A stretch of DNA of 64,000 nt from Donghicola sp036139795 (GTDB taxonomy: Bacteria; Pseudomonadota; Alphaproteobacteria; Rhodobacterales; Rhodobacteraceae): NCBI GenBank assembly GCA_036139795.1, contig JAYZYX010000038.1:1-64000 (forward strand), written 5' to 3'. The translations under genes and the position numbers were made by a program. The notes under the pieces were generated by a model. The model saw only the letters and a list, made by a program, of their open reading frames with translations. It was not told the origin of the DNA and did no database searches. This document shows, piece by piece, positions 17,007 to 25,934 of the stretch; position 1 is the stretch's first letter; every line of letters begins with the position of its first letter.

Positions 17007-18278
17007 ATGACCGATGAACGCCTCAATCTATCCGACCTGAAAGCCAAGAGCCCCAAAGCTTTGTTGGCGATGGCCGAAGAATGGGAAATCGAAAACGCTT
17101 CGAACATGCGCAAGGGCGAGATGATGTTCTCGATCCTGAAAGAGCATGCAGAAGACGGCTTTGTCATCGGTGGCGAAGGTGTTCTGGAAGTTCTGCAGGA
17201 CGGTTTCGGCTTCCTGCGCTCGCCCGAGGCGAACTATCTGCCGGGTCCGGATGACATCTATGTCTCGCCCGACATGATCCGCCAGTATTCGCTGCGCACG
17301 GGTGACACCATCGAAGGTGTGATCAAGGCGCCGAATGAAACCGAACGTTATTTCGCGCTAACCGCGGTTGAGAAGGTTAACTTCCAAGACCCCGAAAGCG
17401 CCCGTCACAAGGTCAGCTTTGACAACCTGACGCCTCTGTACCCCGATGAACGTCTGAAGATGGAGATCGAAGATCCCACCATCAAGGACCGGTCGGCCCG
17501 GATCATCGATCTGGTGGCCCCCATCGGTAAAGGCCAGCGTTCGCTGATCGTGGCGCCGCCGCGGACCGGTAAGACCGTTCTGCTGCAAAACATCGCCACC
17601 AGCATCGAAAAGAACCACCCCGAGTGCTATCTGATCGTTCTGCTGATTGACGAACGCCCTGAAGAGGTGACCGACATGCAGCGTAGCGTGAAGGGTGAGG
17701 TGATCTCCTCGACCTTCGACGAACCTGCGACCCGTCACGTCGCCGTGGCCGAGATGGTCATTGAGAAGGCCAAGCGTTTGGTCGAACACAAGCGGGATGT
17801 TGTGATCCTGCTGGACTCGATCACCCGTCTGGGCCGCGCCTACAACACCGTTGTGCCGTCCTCAGGTAAGGTTCTGACCGGTGGTGTCGATGCGAACGCC
17901 CTACAGCGCCCCAAACGCTTCTTTGGTGCCGCACGGAACGTGGAAGAGGGTGGCTCGCTGACCATCATCGCCACCGCCCTGATCGACACCGGCAGCCGCA
18001 TGGACGAAGTGATCTTTGAAGAATTCAAAGGCACCGGTAACAGCGAAATCGTTCTGGACCGCAAAGTTGCGGACAAGCGCGTCTTCCCTGCGATGGACAT
18101 CCTCAAATCGGGTACCCGCAAAGAAGATCTGCTGGTTGACAAAGGCGATCTGGCCAAGACCTTCGTTCTGCGCCGCATCCTGAATCCGATGGGTACCACC
18201 GACGCTATCGAATTCCTGATTTCCAAATTGAAGCAGACCAAGACAAACTCCGAGTTCTTCGACTCGATGAACACCTAA
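17007..18278 (+). CDS. rho: Transcription termination factor Rho
   Basis: This 423-residue hexameric RNA-dependent ATPase begins MTDERLNLSDLKAKSPKALL. The N-terminal helix bundle and OSB RNA-binding fold (EGVLEVLQDGFGFLRSPEANY, about residues 55-75) precede the ATPase core: Walker A APPRTGKT, Walker B VVILLDSITR, the Q-loop and the R-loop. I prefer ATG 17007 because the AAAGGG Shine-Dalgarno (16994-16999) is 7 bp before it; ATG 17001 is too close. The 123-bp leader could carry autoregulatory rut sites, which I cannot identify by eye. It is followed after 9 bp by mnmE. Confidence 0.97.
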   Translation: MTDERLNLSDLKAKSPKALLAMAEEWEIENASNMRKGEMMFSILKEHAEDGFVIGGEGVLEVLQDGFGFLRSPEANYLPGPDDIYVSPDMIRQYSLRTGDTIEGVIKAPNETERYFALTAVEKVNFQDPESARHKVSFDNLTPLYPDERLKMEIEDPTIKDRSARIIDLVAPIGKGQRSLIVAPPRTGKTVLLQNIATSIEKNHPECYLIVLLIDERPEEVTDMQRSVKGEVISSTFDEPATRHVAVAEMVIEKAKRLVEHKRDVVILLDSITRLGRAYNTVVPSSGKVLTGGVDANALQRPKRFFGAARNVEEGGSLTIIATALIDTGSRMDEVIFEEFKGTGNSEIVLDRKVADKRVFPAMDILKSGTRKEDLLVDKGDLAKTFVLRRILNPMGTTDAIEFLISKLKQTKTNSEFFDSMNT

Positions 18279-18287
18279 GAGGGCGTA

Positions 18288-19574
18288 ATGGACACGATCT
18301 TTGCCCTGGCGACTGCTCAAGGCAAAGCCGGGGTTGCAGTGATCCGGATTTCGGGGCCGCAGGCATTTGCCGCGGCCTCTGTTCTTGCGGGCGGCTTGCC
18401 GGCGCCGCGCAAAACTGGCGTGCGTCTGCTGCGCGACGGGGAAGGGACCTTGGTTGATGAGGCCATGGTGATTAGCTTTGCCGGTCCCGCCAGTTTTACC
18501 GGCGAAGATGTTGTTGAACTGCATCTGCACGGGAGCCCCGCCATCGTGCGCCGCGTAATGGAACTGCTGTCTAACTGTGACGGTCTGCGTCTGGCAGAGG
18601 CGGGGGAATTCACCCGTCGCGCCTTGGAGAACGAACGTCTGGATCTGGCGCAGGTCGAAGGGCTGGCCGATTTGATCGAGGCTGAGACCGAAGCACAGCG
18701 TCAGCAAGCGGTGCGCGTGTTCTCTGGTGGATTGGGCGATCAGGCCGAGGTTTGGCGGTCCCGCATTATCCGCGCGGCGGCCTTGCTAGAAGCAACCATC
18801 GACTTTGCTGATGAAGAGGTACCAGAGGACGTCACACCCGAAGTGGTTGGCTTGCTAGAACAGGTTCAAAGCGACCTAGACCGCGAAATCCTGGGGTCTA
18901 AGGTGGCTGAACGTCTACATCTTGGGTTTGAAGTCGCGATTCTAGGCGCTCCGAATGCCGGGAAATCGACTTTGCTCAACCACATCGCTCGGCGCGAGGC
19001 AGCGATCACCTCTGACATCGCAGGGACGACCCGCGATGTGATTGAGGTTCGGATGGACCTGAAAGGGCTGCCTGTTACCTTCCTTGATACTGCCGGTCTT
19101 CGTGAGACAGATGATCATGTGGAAGGAATTGGCATTCAGCGCGCTCTGCAGCGGGCTGAGGCGGCCGATCTGCGGGTTTTTCTAACTCAACCTGATGAAG
19201 ATCTTTTGCTGGCCCCTGTTGAGGGCGACTTGGTGTATCGCGCTAAGGCCGACCTGCTAGATGATGACGCTGGCGCCATATCTGGTAAGACCGGCGCTGG
19301 TACAGTCGATATGCTGGATTCGGTCTTCGCTGTTTTGTCAGAGCGGATGCAACGGGTGAACCTTGCAAGCAAGGAACGCCATCGGGTGGCATTGCTGCGG
19401 GCCAAAGATGCACTGGCTGAGGCAGCTATTCAGGTGTCTGCCGGTCCTGACCGCTATGAATTGGCGGCAGAAGAGATTAGATCTGCTGCAAGGGCGCTGG
19501 ACATGCTCTTGGGGAGAATCGACGTTGAAGCTATTTTGGACGAAATCTTCTCAAGCTTCTGTCTCGGGAAATAG
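18288..19574 (+). CDS. mnmE: tRNA modification GTPase MnmE
   Basis: This 428-residue GTPase works with MnmG to install the (carboxymethyl)aminomethyl group at U34 of tRNAs. The N-terminal folate-binding domain starts DTIFALATAQGKAGVAVIRISG. The G domain has GAPNAGKST (G1), the GTTRDV loop (G2) and LDTAGLRETDD (G3). The G4 motif is degenerate: YRAKADLL in place of NKxD. The C-terminal FCLGK matches the catalytic C-(I/L/V)-G-K ending. The stop is 2 bp before the mnmG start. Confidence 0.95.
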   Translation: MDTIFALATAQGKAGVAVIRISGPQAFAAASVLAGGLPAPRKTGVRLLRDGEGTLVDEAMVISFAGPASFTGEDVVELHLHGSPAIVRRVMELLSNCDGLRLAEAGEFTRRALENERLDLAQVEGLADLIEAETEAQRQQAVRVFSGGLGDQAEVWRSRIIRAAALLEATIDFADEEVPEDVTPEVVGLLEQVQSDLDREILGSKVAERLHLGFEVAILGAPNAGKSTLLNHIARREAAITSDIAGTTRDVIEVRMDLKGLPVTFLDTAGLRETDDHVEGIGIQRALQRAEAADLRVFLTQPDEDLLLAPVEGDLVYRAKADLLDDDAGAISGKTGAGTVDMLDSVFAVLSERMQRVNLASKERHRVALLRAKDALAEAAIQVSAGPDRYELAAEEIRSAARALDMLLGRIDVEAILDEIFSSFCLGK

Positions 19575-19576
19575 GA

Positions 19577-21457
19577 GTGTTTCACGTGAAACAATCTGAC
19601 TTCGATGTGGTGGTAATTGGCGGTGGCCATGCGGGCGCAGATGCGGCGCATGCAGCTGCACGAATGGGCGTGCGCACCGCGTTGGTAACGCTGAAGCGTG
19701 AGAATATCGGCGTGATGTCCTGCAATCCGGCGATCGGTGGTCTTGGTAAAGGCCATCTTGTGCGCGAGATCGATGCGATGGACGGGGTCATGGGATATGT
19801 GGCCGACCGTGCCGGTATTCAGTTTCGTCTGCTGAACCGTCGCAAAGGTCCGGCGGTTCAAGGTCCCCGCGCACAGGCAGATCGCAAGATCTATCGTGAG
19901 ACCATGCTTTCGGTTCTACAGGCAACACCGAACCTCACCATCGTTGAAGGAGAGGTCGCAGACCTGATCCAAAGCGATGGGCGCATTTCAGGCGTTGTAC
20001 TCGCTGATGGTTCCGAGATTTCGTGTCATGCGGTGATCTTGACAACAGGCACATTCTTGCGTGGCGTCATCCATATTGGCGATGTATCGCGACCTGGCGG
20101 CCGGATGGGGGATCGTCCCTCTGTTCCTTTGGCTGAACGGCTTGATAGTTTTGAGCTTCCACTTGGGCGGCTTAAGACCGGAACGCCTCCGCGCTTGGAT
20201 GGTCGTACGATCAAATGGGATTTGCTTGAAAGCCAGCCGGGGGATGATGATCCGACGCTGTTTTCATTCATGTCGTCGAAACCGTTCGCGCGGCAGATTT
20301 CGTGCGGTATTACGCATACGAATGAAAAGACCCATGAGATTATTCGCAGCAACCTAAGCCGTTCTGCAATGTATGGTGGGCACATCGAAGGGGTAGGGCC
20401 GCGCTATTGTCCCTCGATTGAGGACAAGATTGTTCGCTTTGCCGACAAGACCTCCCATCAAGTCTTTCTTGAGCCCGAAGGGCTTGATGATCCGACTGTC
20501 TACCCGAACGGCATTTCCACTTCGCTGCCCGAGGACGTTCAGCACGATTACATCCGCTCGATGTACGGGCTGGAAGATGCGGTTATCACGCAACCGGGCT
20601 ACGCGATCGAATATGATTACGTCGATCCGCGGGCGCTGCGGGCGACGCTAGAAGTCCGCTCTCAGCCCGGTCTCTATCTAGCAGGTCAGATCAACGGAAC
20701 CACCGGCTACGAAGAGGCAGCAGCGCAGGGGATGGTTGCGGGCCTCAATGCTGCTTTGAGTGCGCTTGAGAAAGAACCTGTGATCTTCAGTCGCTCTGAA
20801 AGTTATATCGGCGTGATGATTGACGATCTTATCACCCGTGGGGTGACCGAGCCCTATCGGATGTTCACCTCTCGCGCCGAATTCCGCCTTTCGTTGCGGG
20901 CAGATAACGCCGATCAGAGATTGACACCAATCGCCAAATCGTTGGGCTGTATTTCTGATGTGCGTCAGGAAGCATTCGATCAGAAGATGGAAGCGCTTGA
21001 GGCTGGCCGGACTCGGGTGCAAGGAATCTCGTTCACATCCAAAGAACTGGCCAATGGTGGCGTTAGGGTAAATCAGGATGGCGCCCGTCGAAGTGGCTAC
21101 GATCTGTTGGCCTTTCCGGATTTTACCTTTGATACGCTGATCGGGCTTGATCCCACTTTCGCGGACATTCCAGAGCCGATCCAACGCCAGCTTGAGTGCG
21201 ATGGGCTGTACGCGAAGTATATCGAACGTCAGGAAAAAGATGTTCAATCGCTGAAGCGTGATGAAAGCCACGAGATTCCCGACGACTTCGATTTCTCAAT
21301 TCTTGAGGGACTCTCGAATGAACTTAAGATGAAGCTGATCAGAACCAAGCCCGCAACTCTCGGGCAGGCCGGGCGCGTCGAAGGCATGACGCCTGCTGCG
21401 CTTACTCTGATTCTGGCAAAGCTGCGTCAGAATAAGCGTGCGGCGTCAGCGTCATGA
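19577..21457 (+). CDS. mnmG: tRNA uridine-5-carboxymethylaminomethyl modification enzyme MnmG (GidA)
   Basis: This 626-residue FAD protein is the MnmE partner in U34 modification. FAD-binding motif VVVIGGGHAGADAAHAAARMG lies near residues 10-30 (shown in part here as GGGHAGADAA), followed by SCNPAIGGLGKGHLVREIDAMDG-type sequence (CNPAIGG) and PGYAIEYDYVDPR. GTG 19577 gives MFHVKQ; a second GTG at 19586 is also possible. The start region lies entirely within a perfect parS palindrome (19578-19593), so the first residues are dictated by a ParB site. The end overlaps rsmG by 4 bp. Confidence 0.96.
   Translation: MFHVKQSDFDVVVIGGGHAGADAAHAAARMGVRTALVTLKRENIGVMSCNPAIGGLGKGHLVREIDAMDGVMGYVADRAGIQFRLLNRRKGPAVQGPRAQADRKIYRETMLSVLQATPNLTIVEGEVADLIQSDGRISGVVLADGSEISCHAVILTTGTFLRGVIHIGDVSRPGGRMGDRPSVPLAERLDSFELPLGRLKTGTPPRLDGRTIKWDLLESQPGDDDPTLFSFMSSKPFARQISCGITHTNEKTHEIIRSNLSRSAMYGGHIEGVGPRYCPSIEDKIVRFADKTSHQVFLEPEGLDDPTVYPNGISTSLPEDVQHDYIRSMYGLEDAVITQPGYAIEYDYVDPRALRATLEVRSQPGLYLAGQINGTTGYEEAAAQGMVAGLNAALSALEKEPVIFSRSESYIGVMIDDLITRGVTEPYRMFTSRAEFRLSLRADNADQRLTPIAKSLGCISDVRQEAFDQKMEALEAGRTRVQGISFTSKELANGGVRVNQDGARRSGYDLLAFPDFTFDTLIGLDPTFADIPEPIQRQLECDGLYAKYIERQEKDVQSLKRDESHEIPDDFDFSILEGLSNELKMKLIRTKPATLGQAGRVEGMTPAALTLILAKLRQNKRAASAS
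19578..19593. promoter_or_regulatory. parS: parS site 1 (perfect 16-bp palindrome)
   Basis: TGTTTCACGTGAAACA is the consensus bacterial parS that ParB-CTP clamps load from. It overlaps the mnmG GTG start codon and is 2.4-4.2 kb from parAB and about 3.2 kb from the right end of the proposed oriC. Confidence 0.93.
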
Positions 21458-22068
21458 GTTTGGATTTTTCGGGGCTCGATGTTTCACGTGAAACATCGGA
21501 TCGCCTGAACCACTACGAAGGACTTCTCAAAAAGTGGAATAAGGCGATCAATCTTGTCTCGCCATCCACAATCTCTGAGGCGAGGTCACGGCATTTCATC
21601 GATTCAGCCCAGATATATGGGCTTGCATCGCAAGATTGGAAAATCTGGTGTGACCTCGGTAGCGGTGGTGGATTCCCGGGACTCGTCGTCGCAATTATAG
21701 CGGCGGAAAAGAACCCTAATGGAATGGTCACCTTGGTCGAAAGTGACCAACGCAAAGCGGCCTTTCTACGGACGGTCGCCCGTGAGACGGGTGTGAACGC
21801 GACGGTGATCAGCAAGAGAATCGAAGCAATCGATCCCCTTAAAGCTGACGTTCTGTCTGCCCGCGCTTTGGCGCCTCTGCCTATGTTGCTTGAATTTTGC
21901 CAGCAGCACCTGTCTGAAAACGGGCAGGCGCTGTTTCCAAAAGGGGCAACATGGCAACAAGAAGTCGCAGAAGCCCGGCAAGCGTGGTCTTTCTCGCACC
22001 AAGTTCATACAAGCATTGTAGACTCGTCGTCAGTTATTCTGAGCATTGGAGGGATCTCGCGTGGTTGA
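21454..22068 (+). CDS. rsmG: 16S rRNA (guanine(527)-N7)-methyltransferase RsmG (GidB)
   Basis: This 204-residue SAM-dependent methyltransferase modifies G527 of 16S rRNA, the site linked to low-level streptomycin resistance when lost. SAM motif I is CDLGSGGGFPGLVVAI. Other RsmG features are NLVSPSTI, RHFIDS, TLVESDQRKAAFLR and ALAPLPMLLEFC. Its N-terminal codons 9-14 (VSRETS) are encoded by the second parS palindrome. It overlaps mnmG by 4 bp and parA by 8 bp (if parA starts at GTG 22061). Confidence 0.95.
   Translation: MSLDFSGLDVSRETSDRLNHYEGLLKKWNKAINLVSPSTISEARSRHFIDSAQIYGLASQDWKIWCDLGSGGGFPGLVVAIIAAEKNPNGMVTLVESDQRKAAFLRTVARETGVNATVISKRIEAIDPLKADVLSARALAPLPMLLEFCQQHLSENGQALFPKGATWQQEVAEARQAWSFSHQVHTSIVDSSSVILSIGGISRG
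21480..21495. promoter_or_regulatory. parS: parS site 2 (perfect 16-bp palindrome)
   Basis: A second exact TGTTTCACGTGAAACA, 1.9 kb from the first and lying inside the 5' coding part of rsmG. Paired exact copies beside parAB make the centromere assignment strong. Confidence 0.93.
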
Positions 22069-22870
22069 AACTGTGCCCGCAACCGGAGCCAAAATCATTG
22101 CTGTTACGAACCAGAAGGGCGGGGTGGGTAAGACCACGACCGCCATAAACTTGGGCGCAGCGCTAGCTGAAAAAGGCAAGCGCGTCCTTCTGGTGGATAT
22201 TGACCCGCAAGGTAACGCATCGACCGGCCTTGGGATCGAAAGCTCGGATCGCGATTTTACCGCATATGAGCTGCTATTGAATGAGGTTGCGCCTCAGCAG
22301 GTGATCCGTCCGACTCAGTTCGAGAACATCTTTGTCGTCCCGGCGACCACCGATCTGGCCTCGGCGGACATTGAATTGATGGCGAACGAACAGCGCAGTT
22401 TTTTGCTGCGCAATGCTCTGCGCCAGCCGGTGATGGATGAAATTTCATTTGATTACATCCTGATCGATTGCCCGCCTTCGCTGAACTTGCTGACTGTGAA
22501 CGCGATGGTGGCTGCGGATTCGGTTCTGGTGCCGCTGCAAAGTGAGTTCTTCGCGCTTGAAGGCCTGAGCCAACTGATGCTGACCATCCGCGATGTTCGT
22601 CAGGCGGCAAATCCGAACCTGCGGATTGAGGGGATCGTTCTGACCATGTACGATGGCCGGAATAACCTATCGCAGCAGGTCGAGCAGGACGCGCGTGATA
22701 ACCTTGGAGACTTGGTGTTCCAGACCAAAATCCCGCGCAACGTCCGTGTCAGCGAAGCGCCGTCTTTCGCTTTGCCGGTGATCAGCTACGATCCAGCATC
22801 GCGGGGCGCAGTGGCCTATCGCGAATTGGCCGATGAGCTGTTGAGTAAGAATGCCGCCGTGGCGGCGTAA
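22061..22870 (+). CDS. parA: Chromosome partitioning ATPase ParA
   Basis: This 269-residue Walker-type ATPase binds DNA non-specifically when ATP-bound and drives segregation of ParB-parS complexes. The deviant Walker A motif is KGGVGKTT, followed by LLVDIDPQGNAST (A') and YILIDCPPSLNLLT (Walker B). I choose GTG 22061 because GGAGGG (22048-22053) is a strong Shine-Dalgarno 7 bp upstream; an in-frame TTG at 22046 precedes that site and is unlikely. The start overlaps the end of rsmG. parB follows after 18 bp. Confidence 0.95.
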   Translation: MVETVPATGAKIIAVTNQKGGVGKTTTAINLGAALAEKGKRVLLVDIDPQGNASTGLGIESSDRDFTAYELLLNEVAPQQVIRPTQFENIFVVPATTDLASADIELMANEQRSFLLRNALRQPVMDEISFDYILIDCPPSLNLLTVNAMVAADSVLVPLQSEFFALEGLSQLMLTIRDVRQAANPNLRIEGIVLTMYDGRNNLSQQVEQDARDNLGDLVFQTKIPRNVRVSEAPSFALPVISYDPASRGAVAYRELADELLSKNAAVAA

Positions 22871-22888
22871 AAGACCAAGAGGGCAGTC

Positions 22889-23803
22889 ATGAATAACGAT
22901 AAGAAACTGAAGCGTGGTCTGGGTCGCGGTCTGTCCGCATTGATGGCGGACGTGCAGCCCGAACAGACCCCCGGAGGAACCGCAGCGCCGCGCCGTCCTG
23001 ATATGCTGGTTCCGATTGAACGGATTGAGCCGAACCCAGAGCAGCCGCGCCGCGTTTTTGCGCCGGAAGCGCTTCAGGATCTGGCGAACTCGATCCGCGA
23101 AAAGGGTGTGATCCAACCGCTTATCGTTCGGGTCAGCCCGCGCGATTCCAGCAAGTATGAGATTGTGGCCGGTGAACGCCGTTGGCGTGCCAGCCAAATG
23201 GCGCAGCTACATCAGCTGCCGATCCTTGTTCGTGACTTTGACGACACCGAAGTTCTGGAAGTCGCGATCATTGAAAACATCCAGCGGGCCGATCTGAACC
23301 CGGTGGAAGAGGCGGCTGGCTACAAGCAGTTGATGGAGAAGTTCGGCCACACACAAGAACGTCTGGCTGAGGCGCTTGGCAAAAGCCGTAGCTATATCGC
23401 GAACTCGATGCGCTTGCTGCAACTGCCTGAGGACGTGATTGATCACCTGCAAGAAGGTCGCTTGTCGACCGGTCACGCCCGTGCACTGATCACCAGTGAT
23501 CATGCGTCGGAGCTGGCCAAGCAGATCGTGGTCCGTGGGCTCTCGGTTCGTGACACGGAACGTCTTGTGAAGAAGGCCGCGCAGGGCGAAACCGCACCGA
23601 AGCCGCGCCAGGAAAAGATGGTTAAGGCCAAAGGTGAAAAGGATGCTGACACCATCGCGCTGGAAGGCGATCTGTCGGCAGCTTTGGGAATGCGCGTTTC
23701 GGTGGACCACAAAGAGGGCACCGAAGAAGGCACGATCACTGTGAAATACGCATCGCTCGACCAGTTGGACGAGATTTGCCGCCGCCTGAGCGCGGTGGAA
23801 TAA
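22889..23803 (+). CDS. parB: Chromosome partitioning protein ParB
   Basis: This 304-residue CTP-dependent DNA clamp binds parS. The N-terminal KRGLGRGLSALMADV is the ParA-interacting arginine-rich tail. The ParB/Srx domain contains GVIQPLIVR and the CTP-binding GERRWRAS, followed by AIIENIQRADLNPVEEA. A helix-turn-helix (LAEALGKSRSYIANSMRLLQLP) recognises parS. The C-terminal dimerisation domain ends with LDEICRRLS. It is the last gene of the rightward origin-proximal run and is convergent with ybaN. Confidence 0.97.
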   Translation: MNNDKKLKRGLGRGLSALMADVQPEQTPGGTAAPRRPDMLVPIERIEPNPEQPRRVFAPEALQDLANSIREKGVIQPLIVRVSPRDSSKYEIVAGERRWRASQMAQLHQLPILVRDFDDTEVLEVAIIENIQRADLNPVEEAAGYKQLMEKFGHTQERLAEALGKSRSYIANSMRLLQLPEDVIDHLQEGRLSTGHARALITSDHASELAKQIVVRGLSVRDTERLVKKAAQGETAPKPRQEKMVKAKGEKDADTIALEGDLSAALGMRVSVDHKEGTEEGTITVKYASLDQLDEICRRLSAVE

Positions 23804-23806
23804 GCG

Positions 23807-24160
23807 TTAAAAGCTTGGGCGGGTCCAGATGAAAATCAGGACCGCCCCTAAGGTCACCGCCTGAATGCCCAGTAGCATCGGCCGCAGACCCATAAACACC
23901 GAAATCGAAAAGACGATCACGATCGACAAAGTCGCGGCGCGTTTGCCTAAAGGGCTGATCGCGCCGCTGCGTTGCCAATCCGCGATGGCGGGGCCAAAGA
24001 TGCGGTGACCGACCAGCCACGCGTGCATCCGTTCAGAGCTGCGGGCAAAGCAGAACGCCGCCAGCAGCATGAATGGAACGGTGGGAAGTAGGGGAACGAC
24101 GACCCCGATCAGGCCAAGCCCAAGGCAGAGAATTCCAAAGGTGAACCAGATCGGGCGCAT
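23807..24160 (-). CDS. DUF454 / YbaN-family small inner-membrane protein
   Basis: This 117-residue protein has an N-terminal hydrophobic hairpin (LCLGLGLIGVVVPLLPTVPFMLLAAFCFA) containing the conserved PLLPTxPF motif, an amphipathic stretch with SERMHAWL and IADWQRSGAIS, and two further hydrophobic segments. DUF454 proteins such as YbaN are of unknown function. It begins 3 bp after the hemW stop, so it is the last gene of the rph-rdgB-hemW-ybaN operon. Confidence 0.85.
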   Translation of the reverse strand: MRPIWFTFGILCLGLGLIGVVVPLLPTVPFMLLAAFCFARSSERMHAWLVGHRIFGPAIADWQRSGAISPLGKRAATLSIVIVFSISVFMGLRPMLLGIQAVTLGAVLIFIWTRPSF

Positions 24161-24163
24161 CAG

Positions 24164-25330
24164 TTAATCCAGTAGCAGTTCTGCGATGACCGCATTCAAG
24201 ACCAGACGGCCTTGGTGCGTAGCCTTAACATAGGACGATTCCACAGTAATCATCCCCATTTGCTCAAGATCTTTCAGTGTCGCAGGGTCCAGCGGTTTGC
24301 CACCCAGAGCCTCAAATCGTGCCATATCTACTCCCTCTGTCAGGCGTAGACACATCATAAGGTACTCATTGGCTTGTTCAGTGGGGCTGATCGGATCGAA
24401 CAATTTTTCGCCAGTGCCTTGTTTGACGGCCTCGAGCCATTTGCCGGGCTGTTTGAAGGTATCGCTGGCGTGACGCTGGCCGTTGATGGTCACGCGCCCG
24501 TGGGCACCGGGACCGACGCCTACATAATCCCCGTAGTGCCAGTAGATCAAGTTGTGGCGGCTTTCTGCGCCGGGGCGGGCGTAGTTCGAGACCTCATAGT
24601 CATAAAGGCCAAACTCTGCGCAAATCTCGCGGGTAACTTCGTACATGTCCGCCGCGTCGTCGTCGTGGGGCAGGCCGCGCAGAAGGCCGCGTTCAAAACG
24701 GTCACCGAAGGCAGTGCCGGCCTCGATCGTCAGTTGGTAGAGCGACAGGTGATCGCCAGCCAAAGACAGCGCTTCGCGCAATTCGTCTTTCCAGTCGGAA
24801 AGGGTCTGATCCTGACGGGCATAGATCAGATCAAAGCTGACGCGGTTAAAGCAGTTCTTGGCGATTTCAAACGCGCGGCGACCTTCCTCGACCGAATGCA
24901 AACGGCCCAGGCGGCGCAGGTCTTCGGCCCGTAGGCTTTGCAGCCCCATGCTGACGCGGTTCACACCAGCTTCGGCATAGGCGCGGAAACGGCCTGCCTC
25001 GACCGAAGTGGGGTTAGCCTCAAGGGTGATTTCTTGATCGTTGGCAGGCGTCCACAGTTGGCCGACCCTTTCAAGGATCGCGGCGACCACGTCGGGCTCC
25101 ATCAGGCTGGGGGTGCCGCCGCCGAAAAAGACCGACTTCAGCACGCGGTCGGGCGTGCGTTCCGCATTGCGGTCCAGTTCGGAGAGGTAGGCGTTCAGCC
25201 ACGCTTTCTGATCAATGGATGCAGAGACGTGGCTGTTAAAGTCGCAATAGGGGCATTTGGACTGGCAGAAAGGCCAGTGGATATAAAGGCCAAAGCCCCC
25301 ATTGCGCCAATCTTCGGGCAGGTCAGCCAA
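24164..25330 (-). CDS. hemW: HemW-like radical SAM protein (haem chaperone, formerly coproporphyrinogen III oxidase-like)
   Basis: This 388-residue radical SAM enzyme has CQSKCPYC near residue 22, fitting the CX3CX2C cluster motif. Other features are FFGGGTPSLM, LEANPTSVE, RVSMGLQSL, and a C-terminal HemW domain with MMCLRLTEGVDMARF. HemW binds haem and is proposed to deliver it to respiratory enzymes. True HemN has an extra cysteine (CxxxCxxCxC), absent here (CPYCDF), so HemW is preferred. It overlaps the rdgB end by 8 bp. Confidence 0.88.
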   Translation of the reverse strand: MADLPEDWRNGGFGLYIHWPFCQSKCPYCDFNSHVSASIDQKAWLNAYLSELDRNAERTPDRVLKSVFFGGGTPSLMEPDVVAAILERVGQLWTPANDQEITLEANPTSVEAGRFRAYAEAGVNRVSMGLQSLRAEDLRRLGRLHSVEEGRRAFEIAKNCFNRVSFDLIYARQDQTLSDWKDELREALSLAGDHLSLYQLTIEAGTAFGDRFERGLLRGLPHDDDAADMYEVTREICAEFGLYDYEVSNYARPGAESRHNLIYWHYGDYVGVGPGAHGRVTINGQRHASDTFKQPGKWLEAVKQGTGEKLFDPISPTEQANEYLMMCLRLTEGVDMARFEALGGKPLDPATLKDLEQMGMITVESSYVKATHQGRLVLNAVIAELLLD

Positions 25331-25934
25331 AGCAACCTGCCATAAGCTTTTTCAGGGCATCGGCGCGGTGGCTGATGCGGTTCTTTTCGTCGGGGTCCAT
25401 TTCGCCCAGAGTGATGTCGTAGCCCTCGGGCATAAAGATCGGATCATAGCCGTGACCTTCCGCGCCGCGCATCGGCCAGACAAAGCGGCCTTCGATTTTA
25501 CCTTCGAAGACCTCGTCATGACCATCGGGCCAAGCCAGAACCAGCGTGCAGCAAAAGCGGCAGGTGCGGGGTTCGGGGGCGTTCTTCTCTTCCAAGAGGT
25601 TGTAAGTCTTGGTCATCGCCATGACGAAATCGCGGCCGTTTGGGGTTTCCGACCAGTCGGCGGTGTAGACGCCGGGGGCACCGTCCAGCGCGTCCACCGC
25701 GATGCCGCTATCATCAGACAGGGCAGGCAGGCCGGTGGCCTTGGTGGCAGCATGGGCTTTGATGCGTGCGTTTTCAACAAAAGTGGTGCCGGTCTCTTCC
25801 GGTTCCGGCAGGCCCTTTTCCTTGGCGCCCACAACAGTGATGCCGTAGGGGGCCAGAAGCGCAGTCATCTCTTTCAGCTTGCCCGCGTTGTGGGTCGCGA
25901 AAAGGATGGTATCGCCGTCGAACTTGCGGGTCAT
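25323..25934 (-). CDS. rdgB: Non-canonical purine NTP pyrophosphatase RdgB/HAM1
   Basis: This 203-residue ITP/XTP/dITP pyrophosphatase keeps deaminated purines out of nucleic acids. Typical features are LFATHNAGKLKEM (residues 11-23), TFVENARIKA, ALSDDSGIAVDALDGAPGVYTA-type sequence (DDSGIAVDAL), and the C-terminal EMDPDEKNRISHRADAL. It overlaps rph by 4 bp and hemW by 8 bp. rph-rdgB adjacency is common and fits a nucleotide/RNA housekeeping operon. Confidence 0.96.
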   Translation of the reverse strand: MTRKFDGDTILFATHNAGKLKEMTALLAPYGITVVGAKEKGLPEPEETGTTFVENARIKAHAATKATGLPALSDDSGIAVDALDGAPGVYTADWSETPNGRDFVMAMTKTYNLLEEKNAPEPRTCRFCCTLVLAWPDGHDEVFEGKIEGRFVWPMRGAEGHGYDPIFMPEGYDITLGEMDPDEKNRISHRADALKKLMAGCFG

